Part shown: positions 38,766 to 53,093 of the stretch, in pieces
How positions within the stretch are numbered: the stretch's first letter is position 1
Layout of the letters: each line of letters begins with the position of its first letter
Origin: Panulirus ornatus
Lineage: Eukaryota; Arthropoda; Malacostraca; Decapoda; Palinuridae
NCBI RefSeq assembly: GCF_036320965.1
Contig: NC_092258.1
Coordinates: forward strand, 2,032,001-2,096,000
Direction of reading: 5' to 3'
DNA: 64,000 nucleotides
Translations under genes and position numbers: made by a program
The notes under the pieces: model-generated
Database searches by the model: none
Told to the model about the DNA's origin: nothing
What the model saw: the letters and a program-made list of their open reading frames with translations, nothing else

Positions 38766-39066
38766 GGTAAACTATGCGTGAACTGACAAACGCTTGCATG
38801 ATCAATGCTACAGAATTATGCTTCTCCTGTATATCGTGTAGGATAACGAAATGATATTGGTGGCGACCGTTTTAGCTATGATACAGCTGTAACATTTCGT
38901 GTGCTGAACACGCTCAAGGAACTGAACACACCTGACACACTGAACACACCCTCTGCACTTGTAATCCCCCCCCTCCCCTCCCCTCCTTCCTCCCCACATC
39001 GTGGCACCAGAAACGCTCCGTCAGTTTGATTGTAACTAACGTTCTTGTCTCTTGTTACATTTTGAT

Positions 39067-39160
39067 CTATGGTACGACCCTTGAGCACGACGGTACGACC
39101 CTTGAGCACGACAGTTGCACTCTTGCCTGTGATGACCTGACTTTAAACCTGACTATTATA
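39067..39160. repeat. 21-bp family, left arm and half centre
   Basis: Two clean units (GGTACGACCCTTGAGCACGA), then CTTGCCTGTGATGACCTGAC, the first half of the centre. The right half is missing. Confidence 0.75.
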
Positions 39161-39161
39161 G

Positions 39162-39240
39162 GTATTAAGTAAGCACTTACATCAGGTATTAAGTAAGCAC
39201 TTACAGCACTTACATCAGGTATTATTTACGACAGGTGATC
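39162..39240 (+). repeat. Short tandem repeat AGGTATTAAGTAAGCACTTA
   Basis: Two full copies and a partial copy, period about 24-36 bases, directly after the 21-bp family half-element. Confidence 0.8.
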
Positions 39241-39809
39241 AGTATGTGATTACAGCATTTGTTAAGTACCTTTCAGTTGATGTTAGCTAAGCGTTTACAT
39301 ACAACAGGTGTTCAATGTTTATAACATGTTAATATGACGTCATGTGTAAATAGATAACATATAAGATATGCATAAAGCAAAGACCTAAAATGTATTCCAA
39401 GATTGGCAACACTGCCGTGTGGTTCAGTGCCTTGGTAACTAATGAGAGCAGTGCTGCAAACGTAACTAAATGAATTCATGTAATAAGGACCCAAGCAAGA
39501 ATTGACCTTCAGCTCAAGCAGTCTCGTCCGTCCTCTGATATAAACAACCTATTAATGATGACTTACATCCTAACGTTAGAAAAAAAAAAAAAGGCGTATT
39601 GCATTCACGTCACTGACAGACCCCTGGAGGCGGATTAATAGTGTCATGTCACTGACAGGTGCCAACGTGAGGTGCATCGGGCTCCTCGTTGGCTTCACAG
39701 TCTGTCGCATCAAACGTAACATCCCATTGTCCTCCCCAGACCTTGTACACACCTTCGCTCGGCTCTGTGCATCAATGTCGCTGAAATTTGTATAGATAGA
39801 GAAATGTGC

Positions 39810-39812
<3 letters not shown>
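39241..39812. other. No gene seen
   Basis: Unique sequence with an A12 run near 39580. A short GTCACTGACAG duplication occurs at 39606 and 39645. Confidence 0.45.

Positions 39813-39891
<79 letters not shown>
39813..39891 (+). repeat. (GA)n microsatellite
   Basis: About 39 GA pairs with two CA interruptions. Confidence 0.97.
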
Positions 39892-39897
<6 letters not shown>

Positions 39898-40259
39898 AGG
39901 ACTGAAAGAAAGCAAATTTAAAGAATAAACTAATAAAAGGAAATTCGGGATGCCGCATGCATGTCAGATGAATCGTGCAATATATACAACAAAGAAAAAT
40001 GATGATTAGAAAAGCGATTATCCACATTTCAAGATGGACCAAAAAAAAAATTAAAGATAAGTCGAAAAAGTGTAAGTTAGAAATACATAAAATCCCTGAC
40101 GCAATCGTTGCTCAGATTCGTTATCAGTAAATGTCTTCACCAAAATACTTAAAATACGATCACGTCTTATGTAAACCTGGTGTGGCAAGATGATGTTTAC
40201 ACAAGAGGCCTTGTACGTGGCTGATCTTATCATCTCTTGTCTACTGACATGTCTCCTTA

Positions 40260-42089
<1,830 letters not shown>

Positions 42090-42308
42090 CATGAAGACGG
42101 TGACCCTTCAGTTCGACGCTACGACACTTGAGTTCGACACTTGAGCACAAAGGTACGAATCTTACTCATTACTTCGTTGGCTTTGACCTGACCCTCATGA
42201 GATAGGAGAGAGGCTGGACCCAACACCCCTCACCGTGATGCCCATAATTCGCGTTCAAGGGTCATCATGCTCATGGGTCATGACATCCGTCGTGCTCAAA
42301 GAGTTGAT
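42090..42308. repeat. 21-bp foldback element, locus 13 (both arms, diverged)
   Basis: Left-arm units (ACACTTGAGCACAAAGGTAC), centre GGCTTTGACCTGACCCTCAT, then TGATGCCCATAATTCG and inverse units ending CCGTCGTGCTCAAAG. Confidence 0.7.
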
Positions 42309-44170
42309 CTGAGATTCTAACACTATAATTCTTACAGGTTAACATGCAGGCCAGACTCTGTCATTGATGATGAACAGAATCATTGATGTAGACATCAACG
42401 ATCTTATTATTTACAAATCAATAATTTATACATCATCTTGAAAGTACTATTACGAAACAATTATCTTGTAACTTCATAGTACATTTTTGACAGTATTCCA
42501 GTCTGTTGTAATAACTACAGGCATTTTTTTCGAACATTTAAATACCTAATAATTGTGACCACATAGTACCCCGGAGATAACTGAGGGATTTTGTTTTCCT
42601 GATATGTCTGATAAATTGGGAACAAACTCTTATTAGAATGCACACACATCTCATACTGGGTAGTTGATGTAAAGCGAAATCATATCAATTATAGCTTGTT
42701 TATAATCAAAGGTTGGTAATCATTTCAGTATATAGTTGAGCCAAAATTTATATGATTAAACACTACTCTTAAGAAAAGATTAAGTAAACAGAGGTATGAA
42801 TACATGGAATATGCTTAAGGATAGCAAGATCTTTTATGTCACATTATTACCATTATCATTATCATCATAATTACGAAACGTGACGAAACTCGAGAGTAAA
42901 TGTAACATGTGTTCTCTGCCTCCTGATAAACTAGTGACGAGGATATATTGCGTAAGTTCCACAGGTGGCCGCCGCCCTGACCAAAACCTCAGCCGCAGCT
43001 GACAGGTATATCTAGAGGGATCTTAGGGAAAAAATGGAGATTGTGTATAAGTGAACAAACGCTCGCCCAGTGAGACGTACGACCGACCCGTGTGGGGAAG
43101 ACTGGCGTACAAGCACCAGCTCACAAACCTCACTAGGAACTTACATGATCCAGACTAATGTGTCATATTCAGCTCACAGACAGCTGTGAGTCTGATGGTA
43201 GACAAATGAGCAACCACCTGCTCACAGGTGCAGGCGAACCAGATGGTTCAGACAGGTTTATAAATACGAGTGGCCCAATTGGGCACACAGGTGTCCAACA
43301 CCTTTGCTGGACACCTGTGTCCAGCGCAAGTTTCTTTTTCCAGTGTTGCCGCAGTACGTGGAATGATGGAGGTTAAGGTGCCTTGTAATGCACCAGGTGT
43401 TCTCATATTCCCGCTCCTTCCTTAATGAAAGCTAAAGCCTATAATTCCTCTTCGTCCAGGAGGTGTACACCATTACTACGTACCAAGAATACACAAATAT
43501 TACATCCTACGTTTTCATGTTTCTCTTGGTAGCAGCGCTACACAGTGGTAGCCACTTCACCATCATACGCCCACGCTCGCCAACAGTGATTCACATGCAA
43601 ATCATTTATCCAAGACACTCTTGTGATAACGTCAACACTCACTGCCACTCACTACAGACTCATCCTCTCGCGAGATATATGCTTGCAAGCGACACGGTCT
43701 TGGTATACAGATACTGATTAGTAAATCAGGTTGATGCAAATATGTACCGCAGTCATCACCCTTCGCCTGGGGTTTCTTGACCTCGGAGTTTAGTTTCTTA
43801 CAATGCTTCACCTTGGAAACAATGACCAGAGCGGAAACATGATAGCGATGAGTTTAATCCAAAAAGCTAAAACAATGGGTAATTGAGGTGAACACATGAC
43901 GACCAGTGATTAAAACATCCTTGAATTAATTTGTAAAGTTATTTGTATTAAGTAAATAACTCTGTCCTGACAGGAAGTTCAGAAGGTGGGAAGGAAAGTG
44001 GACAGAGGTACGGCCAATCGGCGAATGTTGAAAAAAGAAAAATTTAGATTCGTTTATTGTCTTTCTCAGCAACAGGTTAAAGAGGGCAGACCTACAGCGT
44101 TAGGAGCGGCAATACATTACTGTTGTAACGCTAGCAACAGAGCCAGTTTGGCATTCATATCACACCGCCA
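42309..44170. other. No gene; contains a perfect hairpin
   Basis: Unique AT-rich sequence apart from the inverted repeat at 43285-43320. Confidence 0.45.
43285..43320. repeat. Perfect 13-bp inverted repeat
   Basis: ACACAGGTGTCCA (43285-43297) and TGGACACCTGTGT (43308-43320) pair perfectly over a 10-base loop. CCCAATTGGG, a separate palindrome, lies immediately upstream (43274-43283). Confidence 0.85.
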
Positions 44171-44174
44171 TATG

Positions 44175-44248
<74 letters not shown>
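44171..44248 (+). repeat. (AT)n microsatellite
   Basis: About 37 TA pairs after a GTATGTA lead-in. Confidence 0.97.
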
Positions 44249-44251
<3 letters not shown>

Positions 44252-44894
44252 CAAGTTCCAGTTACCTCCATCTTCCAGCCACCTCCAGGCTTCCAGTAAC
44301 TCCACGATCTGTGTACCACCCTTAAGTTCCTAACACCACCGCGACGCTTGATCGTTCTAGAATGTATTACCATCCTTTCCAGTCAGCTGGATCATAACTC
44401 GTCTGTTCCAAGAAAACGAGGCTGCCAACTCAAAGAGGCGTCATGGCGCGGGACTGAACCTGCGATATGATCATTAGAATTGATGAGACCATCATCAGGC
44501 TGGATGAGGAGTGGCTGATCTTGGCAAGTGTGTGGAGGTGGCCCCTGCCAGGTGGGTGCCCGGCTGCAGACAAACCAAGAAACTGATTGTTAGGATTGGC
44601 TTAGGGAATCCCAGACGACTGGCGCTGCTGCTGAGACAAGATGGCTTCCCACAAAATGGTGGCGATTCCTTGACTTCGTAAAGAGAGAAGCTGAGAAGAT
44701 ACGATGATTACAGACGGAAATAAAAGGAAATAGGAAAATGGAAATAGCGTTTCTCTTGTTTGTCCTTCAGTCTCCTTGATCAATCTTCACCTCAAGACGC
44801 TAGCTAGAATCTTCCTCTTTTTGGATGATCGCTGGTTTGATGGCAACGAGAGGGATGGTCTCGGGAGTACAAGCTCTCACCTGACCAGAATCCC
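44249..44894. other. No gene seen
   Basis: Short CTTCCAG/GTTCCAGT repeats at 44255-44305. A GGTTCAGTCCCGCG string near 44450 (minus strand) resembles a tRNA T-arm but no tRNA folds around it. Confidence 0.4.
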
Positions 44895-45150
44895 TGAAAA
44901 ACTGAATTACTGAAGTGTTCTTCGCATCGTAATCATGAAGTATTGAGGTTTTCTAAGCATCGTATCCCTGAAGGAGTGAGGGTCTCCTAAGATCGTAGTC
45001 CAGGAGGAATAATGTTTTCTAAGCAGCGAAGCCCTGAGGGATTCCGGTTCTCTCAGCATCGTAGCCCTGAAGCACCGAAATTCTCTCAGGTCGTTGGTCT
45101 GAAGTACTGAGAATTTCTTAGTATAACAGCCCTGAAGGACTGAGGTATCC
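44895..45150 (+). repeat. 33-bp degenerate minisatellite, about eight copies
   Basis: CCCTGAAGGA(G/C)TGAGG...TCTAAGCATCGTAG units recur every 32-33 bases. Confidence 0.85.
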
Positions 45151-46836
45151 GCATCACCTAAATAGTGAGTGTTGAGGAGCGTGTATGTTCAGGCGGGGGC
45201 GCGCGTGTGTGTGTGCGTGTATTTGGGCGTGTCCGTAGACCCGAGTTTTGTAAGGGAAGACCACTAGATGAGGGACGGCCAGCCACTACCTCCCACGCCA
45301 TCAACACTGATGAAATACAGGTCCAAGCTGTACCCAGCCGTGTCAACCAACAGAGGCAGAACGAAGGTTGTGAGAGCAAGATTTGCATTGCTTCGATCAG
45401 ACGTCGAAGTGTGTGTAGGGGCTTCTGGCGTGGCCCAAGACTTTGGTCCGCGAATTTACATGTACAGTGTGTACACGCACATGATCCTGGTCTTCATCAT
45501 CACCTTGATAACATCATCTGAATCATATACACATCCACGTATGTCACCTCAGTACGTTTTCTCTCACTCCTTACTTCTTATTCTTTACTTTCATCATATT
45601 CAATCTGTTCAAATCTTACAAAGAACATTTCCGGAATAATCACTGATATTGTCTAATAACCTCCAAGAAATGTGATCAGATGTTAACCAGACTTAAATTT
45701 AGTTACTCTTATCTCTTGGATCATAATGGCAGTAATTATTACACCTCGTATCTTCACCCTGACCCAACTCAAGATTCTCGTTCTCAACATGGCGCCGCTA
45801 CCGTTCATGACTGGTAGTGATGATGATGATCATGATCACTCATCGAATGAAATGATTTTTACCAAATACGACGGAAATAACATCTACCAGATACGTCGTC
45901 GTCGTCATGCTTCTGACCGGAGGCAAGACCAAGGTTAGGATATCAGTGACACGCTTTATTATCATCACTACGGCTCCAACATCAGACGCCATTGTCTGCT
46001 GGAGCGGAAATGATCACAAGTACAATAATATCCATTTGAATATTATATTCCGTGATGAGAAGTGGGTTGCAAAAAGCCTCAATGCGTAGTTCGTTGTCTG
46101 TGAGCGTTTTTATGACTGACACGTTACTGGGCAGACATTGACCTAAACGTGTCTTCAACGATGCCATGGACTAATGAACACTTCCTGTTGCAAAATATAA
46201 TAAGATCGAGTTTGATTAGGTAGAGAATACAGTGGAAGCAATTAAGGTTAAAGTTACGATGCAAGATGATAATTATATCCTTGCAGTATAAGGTGGCAAC
46301 GCTGCACAAGTTTCTGAGCCAGTGGCCAAGCACCAAGGAGGGGAAGTCTGAGTACCACGTGACTGACTTTTGGCGGGAAAGCAGGTGCGCGCCTTATTCT
46401 CCCGCCATTTTGTTCACCGGGTTGGAAAATAAGTCATGTGTAGAAACTAACAAGGAACGTGATGCGTTCTTTTTGTTAAGTTTATTGGTGGATGGTGCTG
46501 GCATTTTGGTGTTTAACTTTTCGCATAGACACCCCCCCCCTCTCTGTCTCTCTCTCTGCCCCCCAAAAGCCTCTCAACATGAAAGAAAACAGATTAGATG
46601 AGTCTCCAACAAAGCTACACATACATGGAACGACTACAGTAGCTTATATGAATTAGATTCACACAGGAAAAGATTTCCAGCTGAATCCAGAGTGAGAGAT
46701 AACGAGTGTGACGGTAGATTTCATCGTAAGTACCCATAAGTGAGTAACAAAGATGGTGTAGTAAGTAGGTACTTTTGATGGGTGCCATTTCAACATCTCT
46801 AGTTTTCAATGGCCTTTTTTTTTCCTTTGTTTACAG
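45151..46836. other. No gene seen
   Basis: A GC-rich part at 45170-45460 has open frames in several phases but no domain. The remainder is AT-rich, with (GAT)n at 45814-45830. Confidence 0.4.
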
Positions 46837-46970
46837 ATACTGACAACGAACCAGACATGGTGTGCAGAGGGGAGGTCTGAGGTGCGCCGTTGGCAGGTTC
46901 TGAAGGTCGGGTCCTCCTCACTGCTGCAGTACCTGACCATGCCCCTCAAAGGTCATGCCTCCAGCTGGTA
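46837..46970 (+). other. Candidate 3'-terminal exon
   Basis: A T-rich tract (46813-46832) and TTACAG precede a frame of 44 residues with no stop (begins ILTTNQTWCAEG, ends GHASSW). It ends in a TAA that overlaps AATAAA at about 46970. No family recognised and no partner exon; chance is quite possible. Confidence 0.15.
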
Positions 46971-47135
46971 AATAAAGGTCAGGCCATTAATCTGGGCCGA
47001 TGCGGTGCTAAATAATTAAAAGGAACAAATCTCTGATCAGTGATTAAGATCAATACCAGGGATCTGAGTTCTGATAGGTGGCTAAGAATGATTGATAAGG
47101 AATAGTTATGATTGGTGATTAAGATCAGTATAGAC

Positions 47136-47229
<94 letters not shown>
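47136..47229 (+). repeat. (CT)n microsatellite
   Basis: About 47 uninterrupted CT pairs. Confidence 0.98.
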
Positions 47230-47232
<3 letters not shown>

Positions 47233-47320
47233 GGCGGTAAGACAATGCATGTGTGTCAGGCCACGATCCCACACCTGCATCACCCTCCCAACACCTAAAG
47301 CGCCTGTCCTCACATCAGCT

Positions 47321-47361
47321 ACCACACACACACACACACACACACACAATCTATCTATCTA

Positions 47362-47418
<57 letters not shown>
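47321..47418 (+). repeat. Compound (CA)n(CTAT)n(AT)n microsatellite
   Basis: Three motifs in direct succession. Confidence 0.97.
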
Positions 47419-47424
<6 letters not shown>

Positions 47425-47860
47425 GTATTAAGGTAGAAGATGATACAAATGGATGGTTCAGGAAATTTTCTTATAATTGTGGAAAAGTAAAGAGTGTGGG
47501 TAGCCAACTTGTTTTCCTGCGGACGTGCGCCGGGTCGTGTGTTTACTGGGAAGGTTAAAAGGTCGGCGACAGAGGAGGCAACCCGTGACGCCCTCCGGCT
47601 GCTCTGACGCAGACGCAGGAGTCGTAATAATTGGTGGGCGTTTTGACCCGCGGGGCGTACGAACCAGCTCAAGGTCGAAGCCGCCACCCTAGACTTCATC
47701 CGCCTTAACGAGGTTCCTCGTCTCTCTTCGTCCGTGGTTCTCAATTCATTTTGGAGCCGTGTCCCATCCGCCATTGTTACTTGACCTGTGCGCTCAAATC
47801 GAATACTCTCATTTAAAGAGTTCATACAGACTTCTCACGCTGCCTTGTCGGATTTTCTGC

Positions 47861-48030
47861 ACTGACTTCGAAGCTCCTCTGCACCGACTTCGAAGCTTCT
47901 TTGCACTGACTCCTGAGGCCCCTCTGCGCTGATTTGGAGGTTCCTCTGAATTGGTTTCGAAGCCTATTCTGCATCGATTTCGAAGCTCCTCTGCATTGAC
48001 TCTGAAGCCTCTATGCATTGATTTCGAAGC
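47861..48030 (+). repeat. 22-bp degenerate minisatellite, about eight copies
   Basis: ACTGACTTCGAAGCTCCTCT plus GC units with about 15-25% divergence by eye. Confidence 0.9.
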
Positions 48031-48141
48031 ACCAAAGTTGACAGAAGTTCTGTGCTCTTCGTTTACACAAAGCTTTGACGTCTCAAGGAAGTTGGTCAAC
48101 AATCTGCTGTCAACCTTAGCTCCTGTGTTGTCTGGTGTCGC

Positions 48142-48381
48142 CGGGTATAATGGTACTTTTAGCCCAGTGTAGAAAGGTTTAAGGATACTTGTAGTTCAGC
48201 GTCGCAAGGTTTAAAGATACTTGTAGCCGAGTGTAACAGATGTTAAAGATTATTCTCGGCCAGTGTAACAAGGTTCAGAGATACCTGTAGCCCAATGTAA
48301 CAGGGTTTAAAGATCCTGTAGCCAAGTGCAGCAAGGATTACAGTCACTTGTCTCATATAGTAAAGTTTACAAATACTCGTG
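48142..48381 (+). repeat. 32-bp degenerate minisatellite, about seven copies
   Basis: GTTTAAAGATACTTGTAGCC...GTGTAACAAG units recur every 31-33 bases. Confidence 0.88.
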
Positions 48382-49160
48382 TATCTGCTGCTCTTCCGTT
48401 GCAATGACTGGCTCACACCATCACTACGTTGCTCCCAGAGCATGACTTTGGTTGACAGGATCCACCTCTGTGCACACCATGACGGTCGGTGCCCGTTCAC
48501 CCGCATCCAGGGTCGAACTGAGGAAGGGAAGAGGGTCCTAACTTGACCCTACAACAATGCTTTATCACATGGTGTCGTCTTCCTTTCTTCCTTCTTTAAT
48601 AGTTCACTTGATATTCTACGCATGGAGGAAGTAAGCATTCTTAGTTGAAGTAGTTCTGATTCGTCTCCAAGATCGTTCAGTATTCATCTGAAAATCTATG
48701 ATTTCAAGCTGCTGATATTGCTTCAGATCTAGACGAAGCAAACAAGAGTCCCAAGGTTTTTGTTTCCTCTGTCACCTGCCTCAGGGTGAACCTCTTCCTC
48801 TTCTATTCATCCTCCTTCTCCCATCCCTTCACTTTTACACTTCAAAATAAATGATCTTTCAAGAAAAGTGTCCAGACATCCATACATTAACTTCAGTGGC
48901 TTCGATATTACTTGTTATCCGACACTTCCAGACGAAACGCTGATACACTGCGTGTCGAGACTGTTTCGAATATTGTCTTTTAATCTTTTTGCGTTTTAAT
49001 CAAGTTTCTAACGACAGGAGGACAACTGATTTATAAGTTCCTAAATGTTAAAATCAGAGTCGTAAATCTTCAGAGATCTGTACCGCAGAAGGCAGGGTTT
49101 ACAGCAGCGGCACCCCAGCGAGTCCTCCGTGACGACCCTAGGCCGCGGGCGATTACGACA
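48382..49160. other. No gene seen
   Basis: Unique sequence without a recognisable feature. Confidence 0.45.
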
Positions 49161-49237
49161 CCCTCCCTCCCTCCCTCCCTTCCTCCCTCCCTCCCTTCCT
49201 CCCTCCCTCCATCCATCCATCCATCCATCCATCCATC
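49161..49237 (+). repeat. Compound (CCCT)n(CCAT)n
   Basis: CCCT/CCTT units followed by about seven CCAT units. Confidence 0.96.
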
Positions 49238-49929
49238 TTCCCTACCTCCATCCCTGCTTCCTCCCCACCCTTTCCTCTAAGAGAAGGTATAACCTTGGAG
49301 GGGAAAGGCGTGACACTGGGTAACGCCCTCCACCTCCCTTTCCCCCTCGCCTATCCTGTATTACCCAGGATGATGGCTGGAGTCATTCAACGCGAGGCAC
49401 GACCAGGAGGGGCGCCGCCCTCGCACAAACACATATATATATTACTGTCATTACCTAACACTATGACCCCCTTTCATGGGGCTCCTGAAGCTTGAAGGAC
49501 GCGATCTGCGCGGGAGGAGGGTAAGGTGGACTCCTATACGAAAGGTGCTCCATGACGGTGTAATGTTTGTCATCTGCTCACGACGGACCATGATCCGTTT
49601 ATAGGTCGAGCCTCTGTGATATTCTGTTATCGTCTTTTCTTGGCATCTTGCAGCTCTCAGGTGTTGGTCCTATAGTGACTTCCACTGTATAAAACTTTGA
49701 AATTTGTCATTCAGTTTCTCACATCGTCCTGTCCTCTACACCTCTTCCCCCTGCATCCCTGAGTGTAATTAATTGCTCTTTAACTGACAATTTACCCAAG
49801 ATGAATCTATGGAAGAGTTCTGGATTTATCTTACCTTGACTATGATATTCTTTCATAGTTTCTTTGTTCCTCCTTTCTTGTTACAATTGTTCCTTGCTCT
49901 CTTATGTCTTACAATTACCGGTTAGCTGG

Positions 49930-50560
49930 AGTGCCGCCTATCCTCCCTACCCTTAACTACACCTCACCTGCCTGGCCATTCGACACAGTTTAAAAGCAAA
50001 TGAAGCTGTAAACCACATGGAAGAGAGTACTCACAACAATCCCCTGCTACCTGACAGCCACAAGTACTCGACACCTACACGACGAAACGAAAACATTCCC
50101 AATATGATCTCTCTATTATGCTCGACACTTAACAACAGCAGTAGATCTTTCTCATACAGAACGCTCCATCACCAACCATCATTCCTCAAGTAGAAATAAA
50201 AATCTTACCTCTGCTTTGCATTTCAACAGCCTCGACTCATCAGTCCCTCCTCTAACAGTGGTAGGTTCTAGGTAGTAGGCAGCCACAGACCAAGGATGTA
50301 ATAATCACCCAATACAGACAACACTGACGAAACATGTTCACACCGAAGTGAACCGACAAGCACAAAACAACCGCCTTACCAAACCAATCTTAAAACATCG
50401 CCCCACACGTCTGAAACTACGCCTTCCAGACATGAACAAATTAAAATTTCTCGTCTAATTCCTTATCTTCCTGTGTTCACCCTACATCACCACACCCTTC
50501 GACCTGTGGTCTTGCCTCATGGAAGATGCCAGCCTCCTGAGCGATGTGGGACCCCCATAG
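49930..50560 (+). pseudogene. Decayed 3' end of a Jockey-like LINE reverse-transcriptase ORF
   Basis: Three blocks typical of the C-terminal part of arthropod Jockey-clade ORF2 lie in one frame with the expected spacing: NYTSPAW (from 49955), HLHDETKTFP (50072-50101) and FDLWSCLMEDASLL (from 50498), with a stop at 50558-50560. Stops interrupt the frame, for example after NYTSPAWPFDTV and after KQMKL. HHQP-like and DLWS-like motifs between and at the end fit the family. The catalytic reverse-transcriptase core is absent, so this is a 5'-truncated dead copy. Such truncation is normal for LINE insertion. Confidence 0.68.
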
Positions 50561-51900
50561 ACAGTGTTTCTGAGGCAGGAAAGTTGAAAGTGCCAATTAT
50601 GCGATTCCTACTTTTCTGACGGGACGAGGGCCATGTGAGACCTTGTCCCGTCGTAAAAACACCTCCAGTGTCGAAGCACTGAACCCACTGTACGCTCTAT
50701 ACTTGCCCCCACCTACACTTAGATACCCACCCTTTACCCATACTGTTAACTAGATGCTTTCTCTATGTATAGTTAGCCAAACAGATTTTGAAATCGATTG
50801 AAAAAGATAAGAGTATATGTGTACTATGGTAGAGCTCGTGTATCTTTATCTTACATGCTGTGCCCCGTTGATAGATTAACCTTAGATATGTTTTACCTTA
50901 GTATGATGATATTAATGATTATTATATCATTGATGGTGTTAAATCCCGGTAACATCTTAAATTACTGTATTATGCTTTCCATAATCTTTTAAATTCAACA
51001 GAAATTCGAACAGTTAACTTGGAATGAGAATAAAAGTTTTGCTGAGTTAGATGTGTATGTATGTACACAGCTTTGCTGACGACTGCTGTGCGCGTTGCTA
51101 ACACAGGTGCAGAATTCTGCTGACAGTGTTTCTCCATATTTTACTATCAACAATGGTATTTCCCGTGATACTCCACCCCTTACAACCCAGCTATTATCAG
51201 CCCCATTACCGTCCCTTAAAATCCGTGGGCGGGAGGTGATAAAGGGAGAGCGGGCCATCCGGGCGCATCCGTCCTGGTGTGTTGCGACGAACACTTAGAA
51301 TGGCCGACTCGTCGGGTGACCTTGCAGGAGGAGGTGCTAACCCCGCCCTTGATTCATCAACTCACCACCTGTTGCCGTAAGTGTGCTGGGCCATCACCTT
51401 TGTTTGTCATCCTCCCTACGCTGCCGGTACTTGATGATTGAAGGATTTTTTTTTCCAAAAAAGCTGAAAATTTCTTGTGTACTTTAAAATATCGAAGATG
51501 ATTGTTTTTTCCGTAGCATCACTTTTTAATGTTAGTTTTGTCTATTAATGAAGATATCTTGTTTTTTACCTTCTTATCGGATATATACATATGTCGATGG
51601 ACAGACAAGTGTATATACACCACGGGTTGCCGGACTTCGCTTGGTTTAGATGATAATGTGAGCTAAATCGCTTTTGCGAGAGTGTATCACTGTCATTTGA
51701 CGAGTACAAGCGGGTCCAAATAAAACTTCTTGCTTGAATCCACCTTGTCCTTGCCAGTGAGGCATCCTGAAGGTCATTTAGCAATTAGTAACTTTATCAC
51801 GTGATCATAGTAACTCATATCATGGGGATTCTGCAACTAGGAGGCTGCTCCAAGCGGATGAGGTGGACTCCCTTGGGTGGGGAAGGTCCACGAGGACTCA
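50561..51900. other. No gene seen
   Basis: Probably LINE 3' UTR at the start (hairpin listed separately), then unique AT-rich sequence. Confidence 0.4.
50618..50652. repeat. 12-bp hairpin after the LINE relic
   Basis: GACGGGACGAGG (50618-50629) pairs with CCTTGTCCCGTC (50641-50652), with one G-U type mismatch and an 11-base loop. It lies where the LINE 3' UTR would be. Confidence 0.6.
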
Positions 51901-51953
51901 TATGTATATATACATATGTGTGTGTATGTATGTATGTGTGTGTGTGTGTGTGT
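51901..51953 (+). repeat. Mixed TA/TATG/GT microsatellite
   Basis: TATATACATATGTGTG, TATG and GT repeats in succession. Confidence 0.9.
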
Positions 51954-52569
51954 AACCTTTGGTGATGACAAGCTCGTCCTTGGCAATACCCAGTACTCCC
52001 TCCATCATCCCGACTGTTCATCCTCCAATGTTCTTCCCTCCTTCTTGTTTGTTCTCCTTCCCACAAACCTTGGCTACACTGGTTAGCCACCTCTTTTAGT
52101 TTAAAAGTCGTCGTTCAATACAAGCCCTTTTGGAACGTTACCTTCCCTTCACCACCCCCTGTTGCCTTCTCATTTATACCCATTACTTTGAAGGAAATAC
52201 TAATTAGAAATGCATTTGAAGGTGTATACATTCCTGTATGATAGAAGAGCTTCCTTCCTCGCACGTAGCCGGGGGTAGAACTTGGCTAAACGGGAGTTGC
52301 CCTTCATTCATTCATTCCCAAGATGCTGGCGTGCTAGTACCTAACCAAAGACCTCAGACTGCACTGCGATCTTCATCCTTATGTAAATATATGATAAGGA
52401 TATTAGTGTTAGTGGGCATAAGGAGTGGATTACGGTCTTGTGTCTTGCCAGGTGAGGAGTAGCGGTTGGTTGGCCCCGATACAGTGAACGTCACCCGAGA
52501 AAACCGGTTTGAAATTCTATGCCGTAGGAAAACGATGATGAAATAATGACGTATAGCAGTCCAGTTGTA

Positions 52570-52650
52570 AGAACTGATGACAGAGGAGGTGTAGAACGTC
52601 GGGAGATATGGAACAGCCTTCCGAAATTGACTTACGTTGAAGTTATAAGA
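52570..52650 (+). pseudogene. Possible LINE C-terminal relic (WNSLP motif)
   Basis: A short frame reads RREIWNSLPKLTYVEVIR before a stop. W-N-S-L-P followed by V is common at the C-terminus of another group of LINE ORF2 proteins. Only a few residues support it. Confidence 0.2.
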
Positions 52651-52970
52651 TGAACTACTCTGACGGAAGTAGAAATTTAAGAAAAAAAAAAATAAAAACA
52701 GGAAGCCTGTTTGCTGGCTGTTGAACGACTGAGTTACTCTGGGCAGCATCTCGACAGCGGGACCTGACCAGACCATCTCCCGGCGTGTGTAATTACTGGG
52801 TGGCGAGCATGTGGCAGGCAGAAGCCGGCCTGCGCTAACCACCTGCGTCAAGCGGAGACTCCGTTCATGGGCTGACCGCTTCGACACCAGCCTGCTGGTG
52901 GCCCACACTCACACACAGGAAATGTTACTGAGGTCGGCTGGTGATCGTCCTCCTGCTGCAGTGTGCTGTC

Positions 52971-53093
<123 letters not shown>

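Noticed and set aside
44440..44470. tRNA T-arm-like string on the minus strand
   Set aside because: No acceptor stem, anticodon arm or D-arm can be placed around it.
52354..52908. 184-residue minus-strand frame
   Set aside because: No recognised domain; phenylalanine run derives from an A-rich tract. The opposite strand gives a slightly better, still weak, LINE-like match.
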